A stretch of 64,000 nucleotides of DNA from assembly GCA_035222895.1 (NCBI GenBank), contig JAVYIG010001599.1, positions 62,001-126,000 on the forward strand. Reading direction: 5' to 3'. This stretch comes from Strongylocentrotus droebachiensis. Its lineage: Eukaryota > Echinodermata > Echinoidea > Camarodonta > Strongylocentrotidae. Positions within the stretch are counted from its first letter, which is position 1, and every line of letters starts with the position of its first letter. Position numbers and translations under genes: made by a program. The notes below the pieces were generated by a model, which made no database searches, had not been told where the DNA came from, and was given only the letters and a program-made list of their open reading frames with translations. Positions 34,422 through 45,300 of this stretch are shown here, piece by piece.

Positions 34422-35332
34422 CAGTGCGTCCCAGAAAAAAAGAAATAGAGAATTATCGATGTTTTATCATTACTTAATCGCAACTATAATTAAGCATCAA
34501 TTCTTTCGTCTTCGTTGTGCATGGCTGATCGTAAAACAACGGAGTTAAGTCTTTTGTCAACTCCTTTTGTTGCTACGGCAGTCAGCCAGTGAAAATTAAC
34601 TCGTTTAATCAAAATCATGGAAATGCAAGCATTACTTTAAACAAACAGAGCTTTGTTAGTCCTTGCTTATTTTTTCCTGGTTGAGGTGTCATATAAAATG
34701 TTTTTCTTTGAAATTCAGATACCGCCTGCCAAGCAATTTGTTGGTTTCCTCTCTTCAAATTATTTTAATCACCCATGCGTGAAATATGCATCAAATGAGT
34801 TGCATCAAATGAAAGACGAGGATCTAAGCTTTACAAATATGTATCATTTATTGATTATAATTGTGATTAAGCCAGCATCTCGTAGACGAGAGTCTTCATG
34901 CATGGCTGATTGTCAACGAAACGGAGTTAAGTCTTTTGTCAAATCTGCTTTTTGCTACGACAGGCACCCAGTGAAAACGAATTCGTTTGTTAAAATTATG
35001 AAAATGTAAGGGCTACTTTAAACAAACATAACTTTGTTATTCCTCGCTCATTTTTCCTGATTGAGGTGTCATATGAAAGGGCAGAAACTCAACTTTCTAG
35101 AAATGTGAATTTTTCTTCGAAATTCAAATACCGCCCGCCAAATGTCTTTTTGGTTTCCTTCCTTCAAATTGCTTTTAATCACTCGTGCGTAAAATATGCA
35201 TCATTCGAGTAGCATCAACTGAAAGATGAGACTCTAAGCTTTCCAAATATGTATCATTCATTAATTATGGTTGTGATTAAGTTATGATAAAACATCGATA
35301 CTTCTCGGTTTCGTTTTTTCTGGGACGCACTG
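34422..35332. mobile_element. Mariner-type MITE (911 bp) with internal duplication
   Basis: Termini CAGTGCGTCCCAGAAAAAA / TTTTTTCTGGGACGCACTG with TA on both sides (34420-34421 and 35333-35334): Tc1/mariner signature. A block of about 390 bp is present twice in tandem (GGAGTTAAGTCTTTTGTCAA at 34540 and 34924; TGAGGTGTCATAT at 34683 and 35062). Lies between the coiled-coil and first ankyrin exons. Confidence 0.88.
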
Positions 35333-35587
35333 TATAAAGGGAGTGAGAGTAAGAGTGACATAATGCAGAAACGAATCAGGGGGTACAAAGACAGGTACAT
35401 TTGTACTCAAAAGGATAGATTAAAAAGCAATCTGCATAATGGTCAACATTTGCTTGAAGATCAGAAAGGAATATAACAATTATTTTTCTGAATCTAAACG
35501 TATACTATTTCAAACTGAAAGAGATACTCCTTTTTATGCAGAATCATATTAATTCTGTTTTGAGGAGTGGCGTTATTCTCGCTCCGA

Positions 35588-36276
35588 TCAAGTAACGATT
35601 ACCAGAAGGATGAGAGCAACCAGAAAGTGAAATATTTTGTTTTGTTTCACCTGTTTCTTTTGTAACGCCAATTTTACTTCTTCTTCTATTTTCGTTTGCA
35701 TCACTTCCTCCATTTCCTTTGCGAGTCGTGCATCTTCTGCCTCTCTCTCCCTCTCCAGTACTGCCTGTTGCCGTCTCTTTTTTTCGGCCTCTATCTCCCT
35801 CTTCTTCAATACTATATATATTATCTTTGGCATCGCTTCCTTCATTTTCTTTTGCATCACTTCCTCCTCTTCCTTTTGCATCGCTTCCTCCATTTCCTTA
35901 GCGAGTCGTGCAAATTCTGCTTCTCTAGCTTGTCTTGCCTCTTCTCTCTCCCTCTCCAGTCTTGCCTGTTTCTGTCTCGCTTTCTCGCCCTCTCTCTCCC
36001 TCTCCCTCGCTTGTTGCACCTCTTGACGCTCAATCTCTTCTCTCAATACAAATATGTTATCCCCTTCATTGAAACATTGTTTCATAAGCCTGAGGAGATT
36101 CAGCTGATGGTCTAGAGATAATTCCTTCCTCTTTTCCGGGTTGGTCTTGTCGCTGATGATGTTGGCAACTTCGTAAGTGTGAACAAATCCAGCGGAATTG
36201 AGAACAACATACATGTTCTCAAGCTGATCCGGCGTTGCTAAGTCCACATGGGTAATAACGCCAATCGGGTAGCGAC
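35588..36276 (-). CDS. Exon 4: GTPase G4 region, coiled coil, optional hydrophobic tail
   Basis: Acceptor CATACTGAAG ends at 36277. Encodes RYPIGVITHVDLATPDQLEN (G4-like THVD), then NLLRLMKQCFNEGDNIF and ~125 residues of Glu/Arg/Lys-rich heptads. The coil is internally duplicated: EAEFARLAKEMEEAMQKEEE against EAEDARLAKEMEEVMQTKIE. Ends either at the donor after LALQKKQ (35651) or with KIFHFLVALILLVIVT and TGA. Plus-strand Ser/Leu/Phe frames are shadows. Confidence 0.85.
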
Positions 36277-36350
36277 CTTCAGTATGACAGGCGATACAAC
36301 AAAGTAGAAATGTAAAGAAAGAAAGAAAAAAATGAAGAAATATATATCAA

Positions 36351-36386
<36 letters not shown>

Positions 36387-39300
36387 TGAGAGAGAGAGAG
36401 AGAGAGCGCGCAAAAGAAGAGGGAGAAGAGACTAAATCATGATCATGAATTTAGGCATATCCATGTAAGGAAGCAGGGGACTACCAAGTCAACTTCATTT
36501 TGCATATTACAAACTCAGGGTAGTTCATTAAATGCTAAACCGGGTCTTAAATGAAACAATGTCATGTAAAACAAATACAAACTAGGAACACTTTACCAAT
36601 TAAACCAACATCAGCGATAACGTTACTATAAACAAGTTAGAGCAAATGCATGGTTCTATGTTGCATAAATACTTTTTACATTCGTCAGAAAAGTTGGCGA
36701 ATCCGATTACGCCTGAGGTGTATCTCACTGAGCGGCTAATGCTTACGAACGTTGCGAATTTTGGATTCGCCAATTTTTCTGACGAATGTTGTTGGCGAAA
36801 ATCAGGGTTCGCCTCTGCGACATTTAGCGATTTTTAGCGGTGTTAAGCGACAATAAGCATTATTGGAGCGAATGTTTGAGAAAGGTAGTTGGCGACTTGT
36901 ATTAGAGACTGGAAGAAAATGTTGACGACAGTTTTTACGAAGACAAGCAACTTTTTGCCAATCCTTTGCCACTATTTGTGAATGTTTCGGACCTTGTGCT
37001 AACTCCTGGTACTCAATTGGTCGATTTTTTTTTTTACATATAGGAACCATATGGTTGTGTGGTCGCTAGTATTGGCGAATCAAAACGAACTTCAGCGACA
37101 CCGTCTTACCACCGTTTGCAAAGGCTTAAGTGACTCTCACACTCTGCCGTGTAGGCCTACCGTGTGCCACCGTGCGCGAAAATGTCTGCGGACGGTGGAG
37201 AACGGCGAGGGCACACGGTGGTTCGTTATCAAAGCGGGCAACACGTTAATAGGGCGTTGGCGCTTATTTACACCCGGTGGGACCCGGCGAAAGTTTTGGG
37301 CATGTTCAAAACTTTGGCCGGCTGGCACCGTCCGCAAGTAAGCGGCAAGAGGACGGTGTTGAACGGTATGAGGACGGTATGAATACGTTATGAAAACGGT
37401 CACACTGTATGAACACGTTCACAACACGCTCATAACCCGTTACATAATGGAGCTCTCACACTCTGCCGTGTAGGCCTACCGTCCACCTGTCGGGCTATTA
37501 AAAAAAAACAGAGTCCAGAACGTTAGGTTTTGAGCAAACTTGTCCCCGGCCGCAAAAGAAAATTAATAAAATTAATCTTTTCACCGTTACGTTGCCATCT
37601 TCTGACCGTTCTCACCGGGCGCATACCGGGTGTTGAACGTGCTTCTACCGTCTTCACCGCCCAGATTGACTTTTGTTGAAAATGTTGGCCGTTTCCATAC
37701 CGGGCCCATACCGGGTCTCGAACGTGTGCACCGGGTTTGTAGCAGCCACCTACCAGTCACTTAGCGTCCCCTCACCGCTCGGAGCGTCCTGTGAGCGAGT
37801 CCCCGGACTGCTGACGTTCATGACACGTTCACAACCTGCTTACAACCCGTTACAGACGGTGGATTTTTTGTGTGCCCTTTCATCACCGTTCTGTAACGGG
37901 TTATGAGCGTGTTGTGAACGTGTTCATACAGTGTGACCGTTTTCATAACGTATTCATACCGTCCTCATACCGTTCAACATCGTCCTCTTGCCGCTTACTT
38001 GCGGCCGGTGCCAGCCGGCCAAAATTTTGAACATGCCCACAACTTTCGCCGGGTCCCACCGGGTGTAAATAAGCGCCAACGCCCTATTAACGTGTTGCCC
38101 GCTTTGATAACGAACCACCGTGTGCCCTCGCCGTTCTCCACCGTCCGCAGACATTTTCGCGCACGGTGGCACACGGAAGGCCTACACGGCAGAGTGTGAG
38201 AGTCACTTTACGACTGTTTTGCAAACGCTTGCAACTGTTTGCAGAAAATGAAAACGCAATCAGACAAGAAAAACTGTTTGCGACAATGAAAACCGTTGCA
38301 ACCGTTTACGAACCCTGGCGAACCCCCAAATTCGCTACGTTCGCAAGCATTCGACGCTCAGTCAGATACACTCTTTATGAACAATCCTACAACACTCTTA
38401 AGAAAAAGGACCCTTGAGGCAAACAAATAATATTCACCTTGAAAATTGACGATTTCTTCAACAAGTTTGTTGATAACCCTTTCGACTGACTGTGCGTTCC
38501 GTACGCTGCATCACAAAGGTAAAATAAAAAATTCACTTCATTACAATCTTATAGATTTGTATTCCATTATATCAATCCAATATAACAACAATATCAACAA
38601 CAACATCAACATCAGTTATAACACCAATGACGATAATAATGATACTTTATGATAACATTGATAATAATGATAATGAGAATAATAATTATAATAATAAAAA
38701 TAATAATAATTATAATAATAATAACGGTAATGATGGTGATGATGATTAGAAATGTCTAAATGTAGCAATATAGTAATTTAGTAATATTTAGTAATGTCGT
38801 GATTATTATCATCATTACCATCAACACAAAATAAGAAGTAGAAGCATGGCCGTCTTAGCGTGAGGTGTCCGTCTTGTGAGCGCTTTCAGAAAACCACACC
38901 TTCTAACGAATTGTAGCTGCATTTTGTTACCCCAATAGTTCAATAGTACGCTGCAGACTTTTGACATCGAAATTTGTAGTAGCTCTACTGGTATTCCCTC
39001 GATGTTCATGTTCAAAACGTATAATTTAAGGAGTAAAGGATTATCTGCCGAAAGCATGGATCCAGCAAGCCAACGCCCGACTTCATCAAACGAGCAGAGT
39101 ACGGTGCAGCAAACCGTGCCTTACACTCGCTGATCTTCATGAAAAGCTAACTGACACCTCAGCTAAGGTATGTCTCAAATTGGACGCTATCCATACCAAC
39201 ATCGCTGTCATTGCTCTTATTTTTTCAATCACGCTGATTTTTCGATCACGCTACTGCATAATGAGCAACTTGAAAGAAGATAGCAGAATCCGAAGAAATT

Positions 39301-42300
39301 ACCATGTGGAAGATGCTAAATGTGACATGTTTTTCTAATATTGCAGACTCATATTGCTCCGTTTGTCTCATTTTCGCTCGCGTGAACATTGCCAGCACAA
39401 ACCACTGACCTCTACCTTCTGTACGGATCATCGCCCATTCCCATTCATTGTACGTTACGTACTGAAAGGCTGTATTGTCTGACCGTTCATTAATATTCAT
39501 GTGTTTGCTTACCTCGGCTTAATGTTTGCTTTTACTAAATTGAAAAATTACGGTGGGGGGTTGGATGAAATGGACATAATGAAATAGGCAGAAGTGATCT
39601 ATGATAATTCATGCTTTTTATGTTTCGTGTGCTCGACCTATAATCTTCAAATCGCTTAGTAAACTGAGTCCAAAGTTAGACTTGTTTCACATGTGTATTA
39701 TAGGCAATGACGAGCTTGCAACCTATTTTGAAAAAAATACGGTGGGTGAACTTTCAAAAGTCAATGAGACATGAGGGCTCCAATGAAAGAGCTAGTGATA
39801 ACGTACGTCGGGGTGGATGTGCTTTTCGTTTAAACAAAAAATGAATTTTTAACGATTTTTTAAAAAAACGTCCATAGGCTAACATGTTAGGCTGCTGACT
39901 CGGATCATGCTCTGACGATAGGGGGCGTCGTGAAATGAGACTAAACGGAGCCATATGCCTAACATGCTAATAACAAAAACATAAACGAACAAAGGATACA
40001 TATTATTACAGGTAGTACAATGCCTGGTGTATTTAAAAGTCAAAACGATGCTACAGATTCTAGATATTTGCTAGATGCAATTTGGGGAAAACAAGAAGTT
40101 ATTGTAACCTACTCCACTTACCTAAAGTTTAAATGCAAAAAATGAAGTGTTAACATTTTTCTCGCAACCATCGTTTAGTATTTCCTGGCATACTGTAGTC
40201 AGGGTAGATGTATTTGAATAATTCAAGAGTAGAGAATACCGAAAGATAAATATAGCTTTCTTGTTTATGTATTACCATTGACCTGTGTGCAGACACTCTT
40301 TTGCCTGGCAGCCAACGTCTTTAAATTATACACTTTTGGGGGTATGTTCCTTAAAAAATATATGTGTCCACTTGTGGATTATTTCGATTGGGCGCTTATT
40401 CTATCAAAAATATCGAATCAAGGATTTTTTTACTTTGATAAAAATTGTCTTTTTGCTGATGAACTCACAGACGTAATCATAGTAGGGGATTGTACAAATA
40501 CATGTATGTTCTCATCAGAGGTTGATATCAAGTGTATTCTCGATCTAGCGCCATTTTTGTCGGGCCTAAATGCCACTTTTGGTCATAACATCTTTGTTGT
40601 GCTTCAATTGCTAATGATATTTGTCAAAAAATGTGTTACACACATATTCAATGATGCTCATTCACGTCCTTTTTCAATTTGGTTGCGTTTACCCAGGGAC
40701 GTGATAGGGAAGGACTTGAATCAAGCCGTTCTCCTTTGACCCCATGCTCCAAGCCGCTGGAAAGTTATGCGCTAATCTGCAGCTGTTGACCAGGTGGTGA
40801 GATAAAAGAGCGCATGAAATTTTAGGATTTAGAATTCCTACATCAGAAAATGGTATCACAGCAACTGTTCGCTGTCCCTTCCAATGATTTCTCATCCATT
40901 GTTGAATGTGTAAAGAGTAGAACAAGCGAACACAAACTTGTGTAATTTCATTCTTTTTTAAACTTGAAAAATACAAAAAACACGCGAAAACACGCATTAG
41001 CAAACTTAATGTTATTGAAGATTGTAAATCATGGATCAAATAACGGGACATTAAAGCATGCACAAATTAGCGCATCATCCTAAAATATTGAGTTTTTGAC
41101 AGGATGTAATTTTTCTTTTACCAACCCTGGCACACAATTTAAAGACAGGACGGAGTTCTAAATTTGAAAATTTGTTTGATGCACTATTCCCAATAAAATT
41201 CCCATATAAAGTTTTTAATTTACACTGTAATTTTGCCGGTAATTTAATATTTTGTAATAAATGTAAAACTGGTGCCTGGCTTCCGAAATTCTCCGCAGTG
41301 GAAGCGCGGTTTGGAGCATGGAACTTCAAAGCCAAGTGGAATGTTACACATCCCATTGTTACGCTTTAGAACTCAAGAATGCGTTTGAATAAATTACAAG
41401 AGTTTCGCCTCCTGTTCTTTCACCTCCCTGGTTTACCCCATAAACTGCATGAGCTGTTAACATTCTCAAACGATGCCATCATTGCCTTTGATGCAAATAT
41501 CTCATCAGTATGCAGTTGAGCACTGAGTTGAGGTCTTTAAACTTTACGCCATTTGTATCACATTCATTAGCCTGACGAGTGCTATGCTTCAGTTACTTTT
41601 ACATTGTACATATGGAAAAGTATGCTTAATTTGCATGATATTTCAATCTGGTGCTCGCCTTTACTGCATGTTTTTCAACAGAATGGTAATGATTCTTATG
41701 CAAATTTTAACCTATCAAACAGAGAAAATCTTTAAGATTCGAAGTATAGTCAGACATCTCGTGCAAAGCACTGTACTACATTCACTGGGTATTGAAACAG
41801 ATATGCATTTCTCAGAAGTATCTTCTTCCCGTTCCAATACCAATTATTGTTATGGTGTGTCGATATGGTTCACGTTTCAGCTGTTAATGTATGGCAATTT
41901 GTTGTCAGGCAGGATTTCGCAGATAAACAGGAACATGACATTTCAATTGCGTGATTCTTTGCACCCGATGGGATGTAAACATTTTCCCATGGAATATTAT
42001 CCAATACATTTTGTATTATCATCAACGATTAATGTGCAAATGGTGTCGTGGTCGAGTGGATACGTCGCAGGACTGTCGATCACAAGGTCCGCGGTTCGAA
42101 TCCCGCCGCGGCACTAATGTCCTTTGTCAAGACATTGATCTACATTAGCCACACTCCACCCAGGTGAAGTAAATGGGTACCGGTAGGAAGGAATTCCTTG
42201 AATGCTGTGAGCATCGAAATCGTTAGCCTAGCAGAGCCTGGGTAGTGTTAGAGCGCTTTGAGCACCTTGCAGGGTGGATATGTGCGGTATATGAATATCC

Positions 42301-45300
42301 AATATCATTATTATTATTATTTTAATTATTAATATAAAAATGTCACGTTCTCTAAACGAATAATAATTGCATCATATTCATTGCTCTGACGGTTAAAGTG
42401 CGGGTCCATAGAAAAATCACAAATATGGCAAGTAGCGTATTACTATAAACTGGTAAGCTAACAGATGGCCATCATGCAAGTTTTAGGTCAACTACATATC
42501 GGCCCGGCCCCCCCCCCCCACTCAGGTTCCGAAATGACCGCATGCGTGTTGCCAAAATGTCCTTTTCGTAACAAAAGAAAAAGGTCGACCCGTATTGACT
42601 TTACACACCGGACTTTTGCTGAAAGGGGGGGGGGGGTGCTGAAAAAGGCTCGTATACAAAAGAAAAAGGTCGAGCCGTATTGACTTTACACACCGGACTT
42701 TTGCTGAAAAGGGGGGGGGGGGTTGGAACACGCATATGCGTACCCTAAATAACACTGAGTGGGGGGGGGGGGGGGGCGGGCATATCGGGTGGTTTATCAA
42801 AATACAAATAAAACAACCTCCATAGCATCTGGGATATGCGAGAGATTCGCCGGAAAATAACGATGTTTTAATGCTGTCACAATATGAACCAACCCTGCCC
42901 AAGCAGACGACATCCCATAAAGAATGAACATAATTGCAATGCTTTTATTTCTCAAATTATAATAAGTTTATTGTATATAAATGTGATGGAATTTTACACC
43001 ATTCAAAAAGGGATATGACCCCCATTCTGATAACTTAATTATTTTGTTTGTAAATACACAGGATATGGGTTAATGAACAATCAAAGAAACCACTATCAAA
43101 TTAAAAGACCTCCGGAATGATGCTTCGCAAATAGGAGCCATCTTATTGTACTTGTATGAGGCAGTCTGCCTTATATCTGTCAAATGATGATTAATGTTAA
43201 GGCGATGAAATGAAAGCTGTTATCATCAAGAAGATGATCTATTGTCCAAACATGGATAATTGTATTAATATTTTGAAATACTATGAAAGTATTATATTTC
43301 AGATTAAAGACTGAAAGAATTGCGCTCTAAAATGCTTTGGATTTCGAGAAATTCATATATATTTATTAAAATATGTTTACCGGTAGTCAAGGTAAATTTA
43401 AGTATAGCTCCCTCTCAGGTTGAAAATGTACACTTCATCTGAAGAGCATAACATTAAGTAACAATTGAAATGTTTGAAAAACAAATCATATTATCAGATA
43501 CCTGGCTTTGTGATAGTGAAAGAAAGTGATATAATGATAAAACGAATAGTAACATGAGAACAAAAAAAACAGTGACATAATGAAAACAAAGACGAACATG
43601 ACAAAAGGTGATATAAGGAAAAGACAATCGCAAAAACATAAGTAATGGTACGAACAAAAACAGAATAACATAAGAGATCATAACAGAAAAAACAAAGAAT
43701 AACATAAGTAAAGTCAGAAGAGAAAAATGATAAAGAATATATATTGGAAAGAGAGAAGAGGAGATGACAGAATATTAAAGGCAGAAAAAAAGAGTGATAT
43801 AATGAGGACACAAAGTATAGTATGCAAAGAGTGAATGGCCATCAGTGCAATGGTACAATATTTTGCACGAGGTGAAAGATAAGAGACGCTATATTCAATA
43901 GGCGCAGCCGAGTTAAATGGAGCGTCTCATATTTCGCCGAATGCATAATCTTGTTCCATTACACGAATAAAGTCCATTCACTTTTTGTTTTATACAACAT
44001 CAAGGACGTTAACGGGCTTACAACAGTTTTCCTGGGCCTAAATCTCAGGGATTTTTTGTTTGTTTTAATCAAATTGCCGACCGTAAGTACGCACTATTAA
44101 GCAGGCAGCAAACCATGCGCGTACCAAGCTTTATGTTTATTGTAACGCGGAATGCAATTTCGTTTGATCCATTGGTACCAGTGCACGGCGACGTCATTTA
44201 CCTCACCATATACTTTGTACATCGTTAGTGACGTCATCAGAGGCGGCGGACCCGGGGGGCAGGGGGGGATGGGGGGGCACAGTGCCCCCCCCCCCCCACT
44301 TTTTCAAGTACCCAAAAAGTGCCCCTTTAACTTTGTAAGAAGCGCCCCTTTTTACATCAAAAGTGCTCCTATTACTTTGATATGTGCCCCTATTCATTTT
44401 TAAAAGTGCCCCCTCCCTTTTCCACCTCTGATATGTGCCCCTTTTATTTTGACACGTACCTCTTTTCCCTGACAAGTTCCCAGTTTCCTTTGCAATAAGT
44501 GTCTATTTTCCATTCTCATAAGTGCCCTTTTTAATCTATTGTAAGTACCCCCTTTTGGGTACGAGAAGCGCCTCTTTTCACTTTTGTTAAGCGCCTCTTT
44601 CCCTCTGATAATTGCCCTATTCAAATCTTAGAGGTGCTGCTTTAACTTTGACGATTGCCCCTTTTCCTTTGTAAGAAGTGCCCCTTTTCCTTTTAATAAC
44701 TACCTCTTTTTAACTCGGATAAGCGCACCTTATATTTTCACATGTGCCTCCTTTCCTTTCTAATAAGTGCCCCTTTTCCTTATGATAAGTGCCCCCATTT
44801 AACAAAGAGCCCTTCGCCTTTTCATAAATGCCCCTTTTCACCTATGAAAATAGTCCTTTTTCATTCTCCTACTAGTGCCCCTTTTTATGTCTGGTAAATT
44901 ACCCTATTCAATTCTGAGAGATACTCGTTTTATTTTGACAAGTGCCCCCTTTTCCTCCTCATAAGTGCTCTTTTCATCTCTAATAACACCCCCTTTTATT
45001 TTGACACGTACCCCTTTTCCTTCCTTAATAAATGCTCCTTTTCCTTCATAATATCCGGTTTTCATAAAAGCCCCCTTTCACCTCCAATAAATGACCTTAT
45101 CAAAACCTGATCGGTGCTCCTTTTCTTTCAACAAATTCACATTTCCCTTTATTATTAGTGCCCCTTTTTCATTCTCATAAGTGCCTCTTTCATATATGGT
45201 GTGTGCTCCTTTTTACCTCTGATAATTAACCTTTTTAACAATGATACGTGCCCCTTTTCCTTTCTTATGAGGAACCTATCCCTTTTTCATAAATGCCCCT

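Noticed and set aside
35637-36115. Plus-strand Ser/Leu/Phe/Cys frames opposite exon 4
   Set aside because: Shadows of the Glu/Arg/Lys-rich coiled-coil coding strand.
37051-38199. Open frames on both strands with similar peptides (for example at 37137-37403 and 37933-38199)
   Set aside because: Identical peptides arise because the two DNA arms are inverted copies; no start, splice or domain evidence.
38821-39120. LINE ORF1-like fragment
   Set aside because: Weak resemblance on the plus strand only; no zinc-knuckle, RRM or RT motif visible.
42042-42115. Functional tRNA gene
   Set aside because: A- and B-box-like sequences exist, but the anticodon arm does not fold and the sequence runs into a SINE body with an (ATT)n tail.
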